A stretch of DNA of 64,000 bases from Candidatus Rhodobacter oscarellae (GTDB lineage Bacteria > Pseudomonadota > Alphaproteobacteria > Rhodobacterales > Rhodobacteraceae), in the NCBI RefSeq assembly GCF_001078595.1, contig NZ_LFTY01000002.1, forward strand, positions 2,537,773 to 2,601,772, written 5' to 3'. Positions 7,884 through 15,506 of the stretch are shown in pieces; within the stretch, counting starts at the first letter, position 1; each line of letters begins with the position of its first letter. The translations under genes and the position numbers were made by a program. A model generated the notes under the pieces. The model saw only the letters and a list, made by a program, of their open reading frames with translations. It had not been told where the DNA came from and did no database searches.

Positions 7884-8774
7884 ATGGCGCAGCGCTACGG
7901 CGGCAAGTTTAGCCCTGATGGTCAAAGCGATAACGCGCGCCCGGCGCCGAAATCGCCGTTTCAGAACCGCCGCCGCACGCGCGTCGGCGCGCGGGTGAAC
8001 CTGCTCTTTGTGGTGCCCTTGGTCTTCTCCTGGAAGGCCTTCGGGTCAGAGCCGCTGGCGCTGGCGCTTTACCTTGCGGCACTGGGCGTGATGCTGCTGG
8101 CGGCGTGGATGACGCGCGAGGGGATCAAGGCCCAAGAGGCCTATGATGCGCGAAAAATTGCCAAGCGCCCCGCCCTGCCCCGCAAGATGCTGGGCTCGGT
8201 GCTGATCGGGCTCGGCCTGGCGGTGGGCGCGATTGCGGGCGCGCAGGGCATCGCCGCGGCCGGCATCTTTGCCGTGCTGGGCGCGGCGCTGCATTTCCTC
8301 GCCTTCGGGCCTGATCCTATGCGCGACAAGGGCGCCGAGGGCATCGACGCCTTCCAGACCGACCGCGTGGCCAAGGCCGTGGACGAGGCCGAGGCTCGGC
8401 TGGCCGCCATGGCCGATGCCGGCCTGCGCGCCGAGGACCGCGAGGTCACCACCCGCATCGAGCGCTTCCAGGCCACCGCCCGCGAGATGTTCCGCACCGT
8501 CGAGCAAGACCCCCGCGACCTCTCCAGCGCGCGCCGCTTCCTGGGCGTGCTGCTGAACGGCGCCCGCGACGCCACCGTGAAATTCTCCGATATCTACGCC
8601 CAGAACCGCGAGCCGCAGGTCAAGTATGACTACCTGCGCCTGCTCGACGAGCTCGAGGGCACCTTCGCCGCCAAAACCGAAACCCTCCTCTCTGACAACC
8701 GCACCGATTTGAATGTCGAGATGGACGTGCTGCGCGATCTGCTGGATCGCGAGGGCCTGAACAAAGATAGTTAG
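7884..8774 (+). CDS. xpaC: XpaC-family protein (5-bromo-4-chloroindolyl phosphate hydrolysis protein)
   Basis: 296 residues from the ATG at 7884. A basic N-terminus (residues 1-40) is followed by two pairs of membrane helices (about 42-80 and 100-140). A cytoplasmic helical domain (about 150-296, AKAVDEAEARLAAMADAG) makes up the rest. This is the XpaC architecture. XpaC is usually encoded next to TelA, as here (23 bp apart). The enzymatic name comes from an indirect phenotype; no hydrolase motif is visible. The probable role is as membrane partner of TelA in envelope or toxic-anion stress. Confidence 0.85.
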   Translation: MAQRYGGKFSPDGQSDNARPAPKSPFQNRRRTRVGARVNLLFVVPLVFSWKAFGSEPLALALYLAALGVMLLAAWMTREGIKAQEAYDARKIAKRPALPRKMLGSVLIGLGLAVGAIAGAQGIAAAGIFAVLGAALHFLAFGPDPMRDKGAEGIDAFQTDRVAKAVDEAEARLAAMADAGLRAEDREVTTRIERFQATAREMFRTVEQDPRDLSSARRFLGVLLNGARDATVKFSDIYAQNREPQVKYDYLRLLDELEGTFAAKTETLLSDNRTDLNVEMDVLRDLLDREGLNKDS

Positions 8775-8797
8775 ATTACCCCGAAGGGAGAAGTTAC

Positions 8798-10003
8798 ATG
8801 TCCATTCTAGAGAGCCGCGAGGCCGCGCAGGCGGTGCTCAAGGAGGTCGAGGAAGTCTCGGCCACCGTCCTGCCCGAGCCCTCCACCGCCTTGGTGCCGC
8901 TGGCGGAAGCCGACGAGCCAACAAGCGCTGCGATCACCAAGCGCCTGGGCGAGCTGGCGGTGCTGGACACCAACACGATCATCAATTTCGGCTCCTCCGC
9001 CCAGGTCGAGCTGCAAGAAATCAGCCAGTCGATGCTGCAAGGCGTCAAGAACAAGGATGTGGGCCCGGCGGGCGACAGCCTGCGCACGATCGTGTCGACG
9101 ATCCGCGGCTTCTCGGTGGGCGAGCTGGACGTGCGCCGCAAGCGCTCGCTGTGGGAGCGCCTGACCGGCAAGATGGCCCCGATGGCGCAGTTCATGGCCC
9201 GCTTTGAGGGCGTGCAGGGCCAGATCGACAAGATCACCTCTGACCTCGAAGAGCACGAGCGCGTGCTCTTGAAGGACATCAAGTCGCTGGACGTGCTCTA
9301 TGACCGGACGCTCAGCTTCTACGACGAGCTGGCCTTGTACATCGCCGCGGGCGAGGAGAAGCTGGCAGAGCTGGACGCCACCACCATCCCCGCCAAGGAG
9401 AAAGAGGTCGAGGCCGCGCCCGAGGACCAGGCGGTGATGCAGGCGCAGGAGCTGCGCGACCTGCGCTCGGCCCGCGACGACCTGGAGCGCCGGGTGCATG
9501 ACCTCAAGCTGACCCGCCAGGTGACGATGCAGTCCCTGCCCTCGATCCGCCTGGTGCAAGAGAACGACAAGTCGCTTGTGACCAAGATCAACTCGACCCT
9601 GGTGAACACCGTGCCGCTCTGGGAGACCCAGCTGGCGCAGGCGGTGACCATCCAGCGCTCGTCCGAGGCCGCCGAGGCGGTGCGCGACGCCAACGACTTG
9701 ACCAACGAGCTGCTCAAGGCGAACGCCGCCAACCTGCGCGAGGCCAACAAGGTCGTGCGCGAGGAGATGGAGCGCGGCGTGTTCGACATCGAGGCCGTCA
9801 AGCAGGCCAATGCCGACCTGATCGCCACCATCGAGGACAGCCTGCAGATCGCCGACGAGGGCAAGCGGCGCCGCGCCGAGGCCGAGACCGAGCTGCAGAA
9901 CATGGAGCGCGAGCTGCGCGAAAAGCTCTCGGCCGCCCGCGCCAGCGGCACCGGCATGGGCGCCGCGGTGGGCGAGGCCGTGCCCGGATCCGACGCTTCG
10001 TGA
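8798..10003 (+). CDS. telA: Toxic anion resistance protein, TelA/KlaA family
   Basis: 401 residues, normal length. The sequence is almost entirely helical, with long heptad-like stretches (about residues 190-300 and 290-380). It contains the conserved family core around GDSLRTIVSTIRGFSVGELDVRRKRSLWERL. No signal peptide or membrane segment is visible, so it is probably cytoplasmic and membrane-associated through XpaC. TelA homologues were named from tellurite resistance on plasmids; the biochemical activity is unknown. An AAGGGAGAAG site precedes the ATG. The stop overlaps the GTG start of the next gene by 4 bp. Confidence 0.92.
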   Translation: MSILESREAAQAVLKEVEEVSATVLPEPSTALVPLAEADEPTSAAITKRLGELAVLDTNTIINFGSSAQVELQEISQSMLQGVKNKDVGPAGDSLRTIVSTIRGFSVGELDVRRKRSLWERLTGKMAPMAQFMARFEGVQGQIDKITSDLEEHERVLLKDIKSLDVLYDRTLSFYDELALYIAAGEEKLAELDATTIPAKEKEVEAAPEDQAVMQAQELRDLRSARDDLERRVHDLKLTRQVTMQSLPSIRLVQENDKSLVTKINSTLVNTVPLWETQLAQAVTIQRSSEAAEAVRDANDLTNELLKANAANLREANKVVREEMERGVFDIEAVKQANADLIATIEDSLQIADEGKRRRAEAETELQNMERELREKLSAARASGTGMGAAVGEAVPGSDAS

Positions 10004-10950
10004 GGCAGCGGACGCTCAAGAACTGGAGCCTTGGGGTCGCAGGCGCGTTGCTGCTTGCGGCCTGCCAACCCATTGGGATCCTGGACAACGCGCCACCGCC
10101 GCAGCCGGGCCCCGAGCCCGAGGGCCCCGTCGTCACCGAGCCCTCCGCCGCCAGCAAGTCGCTGGAGGCCTATTACGGGCGCATCCAGCAGAACTTTCTG
10201 ACCCGCGGGCTGCTGCGCGTGGACGGCGGCGGGCCGGACACGCCGATCACCCGGCGGCAGCTGGTTGAGAATTTCGTGCGCATCGCGCTGTTCGAAGAGT
10301 TCTCCAGCGTCGGCGGGCGCATGGTGCGGTCGGGAAAATCCACCCGGCTGCATCGCTGGGCGCAGCCGATTCGGATGCAGATCGTCTTTGGCGACAGCGT
10401 GCCCCTGGCCAAGCGCGCGCGCGACCGGCGCGAGATCTACGCCTTCGCCCGGCGCATGACCCGCCTAACCGGCCTGCCGGTGACGGTGGGCGCCCCGGAC
10501 CCCAATTTCTTCGTGTTCATCGTCAACGAGGACGAGCGCCAGGTGCTGGGGCCGAAGCTGCGCGAGATCAGCCCGGACGTGGACAGCGCCGCGGTCGACA
10601 CCGTGCAGGACATGCGGCGCTCGACGCTGTGCCTGGTCTTCGCGGTGGATGGCGGCGAGAACGGCATCTACTCGCGCGCGGCCGCGGTGATCCGGGCCGA
10701 GCATCCCGACCTGCTGCGGCTGTCATGCATCCATGAAGAGATCGCCCAGGGGCTCGGCCTGCCCAATGACAGCCCGCTGGCGCGCCCTTCGGTGTTCAAT
10801 GACGACGAGGAGTTCGGGCTCCTGACCACGCATGACGAATACCTCTTGCGCATGCTCTACGACCCGCGCATGCGCCCCGGCATGACCGAAGCCGAGGCCC
10901 GCCCCATCGCCGAACAGATTGCGTTGGAGCTTTTGGGCGCCGAGAGTTAG
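10000..10950 (+). CDS. DUF2927 lipoprotein
   Basis: 316 residues. The GTG start overlaps the telA stop (GTGA), indicating translational coupling. The N-terminus has a signal peptide ending in LLLAAC, a lipobox, followed by a Pro-rich linker (about residues 28-50). The folded part (about 55-310) shows the DUF2927 hallmark CIHEEIAQGLGLPNDSP and FNDDEEFGLLTTHDEYLL. The HEE segment resembles a metal-dependent protease or an inactive relative, but I cannot claim activity. It is likely periplasmic or surface-exposed and tied to TelA/XpaC by operon position. Confidence 0.85.
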   Translation: MRQRTLKNWSLGVAGALLLAACQPIGILDNAPPPQPGPEPEGPVVTEPSAASKSLEAYYGRIQQNFLTRGLLRVDGGGPDTPITRRQLVENFVRIALFEEFSSVGGRMVRSGKSTRLHRWAQPIRMQIVFGDSVPLAKRARDRREIYAFARRMTRLTGLPVTVGAPDPNFFVFIVNEDERQVLGPKLREISPDVDSAAVDTVQDMRRSTLCLVFAVDGGENGIYSRAAAVIRAEHPDLLRLSCIHEEIAQGLGLPNDSPLARPSVFNDDEEFGLLTTHDEYLLRMLYDPRMRPGMTEAEARPIAEQIALELLGAES

Positions 10951-10974
10951 CACAGAGTACAATAGGAGACCCCA

Positions 10975-12102
10975 ATGAGCATTTTCGATTTTCTTTCCGG
11001 CGAGTTCGTTGATGTCATTCACTGGGTGGACGACACGCGCGACACCATGGTCTGGCGCTTCGAGCGCCACGGGCACGAGATCAAATACGGCGCCAAGCTG
11101 ACCGTGCGCGAGGGCCAGGCGGCGGTCTTCATTCACGAGGGCCAGCTGGCGGACGTGTTCACCCCGGGCCTCTACATGCTCGAGACCAACAACATGCCGG
11201 TCATGACGACGCTGCAACACTGGGACCACGGGTTCAAAAGCCCGTTCAAGTCCGAGATCTACTTTGTCGCCACCAACCGCTTCAACGATCTCAAATGGGG
11301 CACCAAGAACCCGATCATGCTGCGCGATCCGGAGTTCGGGCCGACGCGGATCCGCGCCTATGGCACCTACACCGTGCGCGTGGCCGAGCCCGCCAAGTTC
11401 CTGACCGAGATCGTCGGCACGGATGGCGAGTTCACAATGGACGAGATCAGCTTTCAGATCCGCAACATCATCGTGCAGGAATTCAGCCGCGTGATCGCGG
11501 GCTCCGGCATCCCGGTGCTGGACATGGCGGCCAACACCGCCGATCTGGGCAAGATGATCGCCGCCGAGATCAGCCAGATCGTGGCGGGCTATGGCCTGTC
11601 GATCCCGGAGTTTTACATCGAGAACATCTCGCTGCCGCCCGCGGTCGAGGAGGCGCTGGACAAACGCACCTCGATGGGGCTGGCGGGCGATCTGGGCAAG
11701 TTCACGCAGTATAGCGCGGCGGAGGCGATGACCCATGCCGCGCAGAACCAGGGCGGCGCCGGTGGTGGCATGGGCGCCGGGCTCGGCGCGGGCCTTGGCA
11801 TGGCGATGGGCAATATGATGATGGGCGGGCAAGGCGGGCCCTGGGGGGCCTCCTCGCCGCAGCCCGCAGCGGCGGCCCCGCCGCCCCCCCCGCCGGTCGA
11901 GCATGTCTGGCACATCGCCGAGAACGGCCAGACCTCCGGCCCGTTCTCAAAGGCGAAACTGGGGCGCATGGCACAAGCCGGCGAGATCACCCGCGAGACC
12001 TTCGTCTGGACCGCAGGCCAGGACGGCTGGAAGCGGGCCGAAGATGTGCAGGAACTGGCGCAGCTCTTTACGATCCTGCCCCCGCCGCCCCCCGGCGCGT
12101 AG
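10975..12102 (+). CDS. SPFH-domain protein (YdjI/virion-core-like) with C-terminal GYF_2 domain
   Basis: 375 residues. Residues 1-255 form an SPFH/band-7-like domain of the YdjI type, starting MSIFDFLSGEFVDVIHWVDD. A Gly/Met-rich linker (about 261-292) and a proline run lead to a GYF_2-type domain from about residue 309 (HVWHIAENGQTSGPF, FVWTAGQDGWKRAED). SPFH proteins scaffold membrane microdomains, and GYF_2 domains are thought to bind peptides or lipids near membranes. An AGGAGACCCC site precedes the ATG, 24 bp after the DUF2927 gene. A zinc-ribbon membrane protein, a frequent partner of such SPFH genes, follows at 13023. Confidence 0.88.
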   Translation: MSIFDFLSGEFVDVIHWVDDTRDTMVWRFERHGHEIKYGAKLTVREGQAAVFIHEGQLADVFTPGLYMLETNNMPVMTTLQHWDHGFKSPFKSEIYFVATNRFNDLKWGTKNPIMLRDPEFGPTRIRAYGTYTVRVAEPAKFLTEIVGTDGEFTMDEISFQIRNIIVQEFSRVIAGSGIPVLDMAANTADLGKMIAAEISQIVAGYGLSIPEFYIENISLPPAVEEALDKRTSMGLAGDLGKFTQYSAAEAMTHAAQNQGGAGGGMGAGLGAGLGMAMGNMMMGGQGGPWGASSPQPAAAAPPPPPPVEHVWHIAENGQTSGPFSKAKLGRMAQAGEITRETFVWTAGQDGWKRAEDVQELAQLFTILPPPPPGA

Positions 12103-12136
12103 GCCTGGAGGACAGCTAACGGCGATTGGCACGCCA

Positions 12137-12304
12137 CAATTTTCTTGCAAGAAAATTGCGAAACTCTTGCAAGAGTTTCTTTGGCGCGCCCCACACTGAT
12201 CCTTTTTGGTGCGACCCGAATGGATCCCTCTAGCGCGACCGCGCGCCGGTCTGCGGGCCCAACTTTCCTTGGAAGGAAAGTGCAAATCTCTTGCAAGAGA
12301 TTTG
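12137..12304 (-). repeat. Palindrome module, copy 2 (full, inverted orientation)
   Basis: Read on the minus strand the order is P1 (12304-12283), P2 (12281-12262), spacer of 82 bp, P3 (12179-12160), P4 (12158-12137). P1, P3 and P4 are perfect palindromes centred on CTTGCAAG; P2 has a CC/GG centre. The spacer is about 27 bp longer than in the other full copies but keeps the GGGCCCGC start and a TTCGGGTCGC segment. The module lies between the convergent 3' ends of the SPFH-GYF gene and the gene at 12372, where a bidirectional terminator would be expected. There is no T-run characteristic of intrinsic terminators. Confidence 0.92.
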
Positions 12305-12371
12305 ACGCGCCCGAACGGTGCTCAAGACCAAAAGCAACCGGAATGCACATGAAGCATCGCCAAGCGCGCGC

Positions 12372-12902
12372 CTAGTAAAGCCCGCTCAGAAGCGCCTCGG
12401 CGCGGCACGCATCTGACGCAAACTTAATCCCATTGGCCCGCTCAACCGGCATCGGCCGCGGCGGCGGCACTTGGCTTGCCACGATCAGCGCGCCGTCCAC
12501 GCAGAGATCCTGCGCGGCACCGCCGATATTGAAGCCAAAACCGGGATCGCCGCAATTCCTGCCGAACCCGTCCATGTTCCAGGCCTGCGGCATCGGGAAG
12601 TCCTCGCCAAAGACCACGAATTCCGAGGGCGTCGGCGCGAAGGTCAGCCGCCAGGTTGTCTCGGGCAGAAGCATCCCCAGTGCCCAGCGCCCCACGGGCA
12701 CGCCGTCCTTAGTGCCTGAGATCTCAAAGCAGGACAGGTCATCCTCCAGCACGTATCGCTTGCCCAGAAGGGCGACGTCAAAGCTCATACGGCCCTGCAT
12801 GACGTACCCGCCGGCGCCCTGCCATTCGAACCGATAGGTGACGTCGCCAGCCTGGCCGGGCGCTGCCGCCGCTGCAAATACAAATGCCAATATCATCCGC
12901 AT
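12372..12902 (-). CDS. Secreted hypothetical protein
   Basis: 176 residues from the ATG at 12902 (MRMILAFVFAAAAAPGQAGD), a clear Sec signal peptide with a cleavage site near residue 18. The mature part is beta-rich (DVTYRFEWQGAGGYVMQGRMSF) and contains four Cys (CFEIS, NCGDPG, DLCVDG, DACRAE) that could form two disulfides. I do not recognise a family. It is antisense to and between the SPFH-GYF and zinc-ribbon genes. Longer starts in this frame would run past the signal peptide and are rejected. Confidence 0.75.
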   Translation of the reverse strand: MRMILAFVFAAAAAPGQAGDVTYRFEWQGAGGYVMQGRMSFDVALLGKRYVLEDDLSCFEISGTKDGVPVGRWALGMLLPETTWRLTFAPTPSEFVVFGEDFPMPQAWNMDGFGRNCGDPGFGFNIGGAAQDLCVDGALIVASQVPPPRPMPVERANGIKFASDACRAEALLSGLY

Positions 12903-13022
12903 AGCCGACCCCACGGTTGCGACGAGGCAGAGACTACCCGGCCCGCGCGGCAATGCAACGGCTTTCCCTTGCCCGGCGCGCCGTTTACTATTCACGCAAC
13001 CCATTTGAACGGATCGCAGCCG

Positions 13023-14114
13023 ATGCCTGACGCCCCCCAAGAGCACCGCTTTCCTTGCGACAATTGCGGCGCGGATTTCCGCTTTGCCGCCGGCGAGGGC
13101 AAGCTGATCTGCGACCATTGCGGCAACGAGGCCGAGATGGCCGGGCCGCCTCCCAGCGGCGGCATCAAGGAGCTCGACTTCAAGGCGGCGCTGCAGGCGC
13201 GCCTGCCCGAGGCCGAGATCGAAGAGACCCGCGTCTCAAGCTGCCCCAATTGCGGCGCTCAGGTCGAGTTCGACGCCGACACCCATGCCGCCGAATGCCC
13301 GTTCTGCGCCACCCCGGTGGTCACCGACACCGGCACGCACCGCCACATCAAGCCGCGCGGGCTCTTGCCCTTCGCGCTGTCCGAGAGTGCCGCGCATGAC
13401 GCGATGAACGACTGGCTGGGGGGCTTGTGGTTCGCGCCGGGCGGGTTGCAGGAATACGCCCGCAAGGGGCGCCGGATGGAGGGCATATACACGCCCTATT
13501 GGACCTTCGATGCCGAAACCAAGTCCAGCTATCGCGGCGAGCGCGGCACGGTCTATTACGAGACCCGCACCGTCACGCGCAATGGCAAGACCGAGACCCA
13601 GCGCGTGCAAAAAATCCGCTGGCGGCGCACCTCCGGCCGCGTGGCCCGGTTCTTCGACGACGTGCTGGTGCTGGCCTCCAAGAGCCTGCCCAAACGCTAC
13701 ACCGACGCGCTGCAACCCTGGGACCTCTCCGCGCTGGAGCCCTATAGCCCGGAATACCTCGCCGGTTTCCGCGCCGAGGGCTACACGGTCGAGCTGGACG
13801 AAGGCTTCCACGAGGCGCGCGCCCATATGGACCGGGTGATCGAGCGCGACGTGCGCTTTGACATCGGCGGCGACCGGCAGCGCATCCATGACGTGGACAC
13901 CGCGATCAGCGACGTGACCTTCAAGCACATCCTGCTGCCGGTGTGGATGGCGGCGTATAGGTACCGCGACAAGACCTACCGCTTCGTGGTGAACGGGCGC
14001 ACGGGGCGGGTGCAGGGCGAGCGCCCCTGGTCGGCGATCAAGATCGCCATCGCCGTGGCGCTGGGTCTGATCGTGGCGGGCGGGATCGGCTACGTGGTCG
14101 CGCAGAACCAATGA
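13023..14114 (+). CDS. Zinc-ribbon membrane protein (SPFH-associated type)
   Basis: 363 residues from the ATG at 13023. Two CxxC zinc ribbons lie at the N-terminus: C12/C15 with C30/C33, and C74/C77 with C92/C95. The middle is a beta-rich region (about 120-335, YTPYWTFDAETKSSYRGERG) and a single membrane helix lies near the C-terminus (about 338-358). Homologues are often misannotated as primosomal or helicase proteins because of the ribbons; no helicase motif exists here. Proteins of this kind are commonly encoded beside YdjI-type SPFH genes, as here, so a role in assembly or quality control of that membrane complex is inferred. Confidence 0.82.
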   Translation: MPDAPQEHRFPCDNCGADFRFAAGEGKLICDHCGNEAEMAGPPPSGGIKELDFKAALQARLPEAEIEETRVSSCPNCGAQVEFDADTHAAECPFCATPVVTDTGTHRHIKPRGLLPFALSESAAHDAMNDWLGGLWFAPGGLQEYARKGRRMEGIYTPYWTFDAETKSSYRGERGTVYYETRTVTRNGKTETQRVQKIRWRRTSGRVARFFDDVLVLASKSLPKRYTDALQPWDLSALEPYSPEYLAGFRAEGYTVELDEGFHEARAHMDRVIERDVRFDIGGDRQRIHDVDTAISDVTFKHILLPVWMAAYRYRDKTYRFVVNGRTGRVQGERPWSAIKIAIAVALGLIVAGGIGYVVAQNQ

Positions 14115-14424
14115 TCTGGCAGGGGCTTGATTAACTTAACAATCCGTTAATGCGCCCTTTGCGTAGTTCCCCCGTCCACCCACCCCTATCCTCCGCCGAT
14201 TCGCGCTAACGGGAGGTTAAGAGATGGCGGAAAGCCACCCGCGGGGCAGCGACGTAGACTTGGCACCGCGACGTCGCCCCAGCAACGCCATTGCGCGCCG
14301 CACCAAGGCACGCGTAGATGGGTGTTCTATTGCTCTCTCATGTTTGTGCTCCATGACGCCAACATGGGGCCACTTGGTTAGCAATCCGTTATCAGATCTG
14401 AATTTGTCCGGCTGCACGCAAAAC
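14115..14424. other. Non-coding or degenerate stretch before the JAMM gene
   Basis: No convincing gene. An AT-rich segment lies at 14125-14155 (TTAACTTAACAATCCGTTAA). An ATG at 14224 has an unusually good site upstream (GGGAGGTTAAGAG) and opens a basic N-terminus (MAESHPRGSDVDLAPRRRPS). After about 35 codons the composition drifts and the frame runs into the 14425 repeat. It may be the 5' stump of a gene cut by later insertion, but this cannot be shown from the window. Confidence 0.35.
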
Positions 14425-14529
14425 GTAGGGTGGGCAATCTGCCCACCGCGACCACACGGCACTAATCTTTCGACGCAAGCACAGCACGCCTGATCTCACG
14501 CACCACCCCTCGAAGAAGGCACAACGCGT
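14425..14529 (+). repeat. ~100 bp dispersed repeat, copy 1, led by a hairpin
   Basis: Begins GTAGG and forms a stem GGTGGGCA-ATC-TGCCCACC (14429-14447). It is followed by a conserved tail with TTTCGACGCAAGCACAG, CTCACGCACCACCC and GCACAACGC. The same order recurs at 15159-15259. The two copies bracket the JAMM-like gene. The hairpin-first layout suggests a REP-type or transcript-end element rather than an insertion sequence; no transposase is present. Confidence 0.85.
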
Positions 14530-14677
14530 CCACTGTGGCTCGGCCTGCAACCCCGCTCACACCGAACCCGCAAAAAATTGTGCCTGACCCCAGCGTCGCC
14601 ATGCGGTACCACTTGCCTGGAGCCCAGCAAAAATCTCTTTGAACGTCTTGCGAGTCTCAAAGAATCGGCGGGGAATT

Positions 14678-15106
14678 ATGTGGCCTAATCATCGAGCAAC
14701 AAATGTAATCAAGAGGAGAAATTTCTGGCTTCCTCTAAGCGAATTTAGCAGATTGCGCCGCAGATCCCTTATTGCCGCCAACGACGGCCTCCGAGAGATA
14801 TGCGGTTACTTTGTTTGCGGCCCAGACGGTCAAGTGCGTTTGACTTTCACGCTGAACAGAACGGCGGAACCGAGCAGATTCAAGATGCGCAAAGCCGATC
14901 TAGGTGTGTGCCCTACTCGAAGGCAGGTTTGGGGAACATTTCATTCACACCCGCTTGGCGAAGAATATCCATCTGAAACGGAAGCGAATTTATCTAATTT
15001 TTCGCCGTTGCTCATGATCTACAGTGACATATTCGAAAAGATAGCGTTATGGGGATATTTCCGGAGTAGGACGCCAGTTCGATTGAATCTACGGGTCCGT
15101 AGATAA
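14678..15106 (+). CDS. Putative JAMM/JAB (MPN+) metalloprotease-like protein
   Basis: 142 residues from the ATG at 14678; a TTG at 14641 in the same frame is a weaker option. The JAMM zinc-protease pattern is visible: upstream glutamate E40 in LREICGYFVCG, then H89 and H91 in GTFHSHP, then seven residues, S99, two residues and E102. The last position is normally Asp; Glu here keeps an acidic ligand. Bacterial JAB proteins cleave isopeptide or ubiquitin-like tails, or act in metabolite and defence pathways; no partner (E1, ubiquitin-like, sulfur carrier) is nearby. Base composition is lower in GC than the neighbours, suggesting transfer. Confidence 0.68.
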   Translation: MWPNHRATNVIKRRNFWLPLSEFSRLRRRSLIAANDGLREICGYFVCGPDGQVRLTFTLNRTAEPSRFKMRKADLGVCPTRRQVWGTFHSHPLGEEYPSETEANLSNFSPLLMIYSDIFEKIALWGYFRSRTPVRLNLRVRR

Positions 15107-15115
15107 CGGCAAGCC

Positions 15116-15138
15116 GTAGGATGGGTTTTGAACCCATC
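15116..15138 (+). terminator. Hairpin just after the JAMM-like gene
   Basis: GTAGGATGGGTT-TTG-AACCCATC: the stem lies at 15120-15127 and 15131-15138, directly followed by TTTCGC. It starts 10 bp after the stop codon of the JAMM-like gene and shares the GTAGG lead with the 14425, 15159 and 56226 hairpins. It probably ends or protects the transcript; the T-run is short. Confidence 0.55.
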
Positions 15139-15158
15139 TTTCGCAACGGGAGCGAATT

Positions 15159-15259
15159 GTAGGGTGGGCAATCTGCCCACCGCGATCACAATTCTAATGT
15201 TTCGACGCAAGCACAGGGTGCGCGACCTCACGCACCACCCTTCGGCGAATGCACAACGC
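15159..15259 (+). repeat. ~100 bp dispersed repeat, copy 2
   Basis: Same order as copy 1: GTAGG lead, stem GGTGGGCA-ATC-TGCCCACC (15163-15181), TTTCGACGCAAGCACAG, CTCACGCACCACCC and GCACAACGC. The rest of the spacer to the nitroreductase gene (15260-15506) shows no gene. Confidence 0.85.
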
Positions 15260-15506
15260 CCGCACCACCGCGCGGTCCGTTAACCACACTCTCCGCCCGA
15301 CAAGTTGCCATACGCAAGTCCGACACATTGCCGACGCTTTGCCGACCGCGGATTCCCCAACAAAATAAGCCGTTAACCGCCCGATTCGCGGCCCCATGGC
15401 AAAATCCGCCGCCCGCACCGTTTAACCCTCGGTAACGCCCCGCAACCGCCCCCTCAATTTCGCAAAAGCAATTGCCAGGCGCGCCCAGACCTGAGACATC
15501 TCTGAC

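Noticed and set aside
14224-14493. Small ORF with a strong ribosome-binding site
   Set aside because: Composition fades after about 35 codons and the frame runs into a dispersed repeat; only noted as a possible gene stump.
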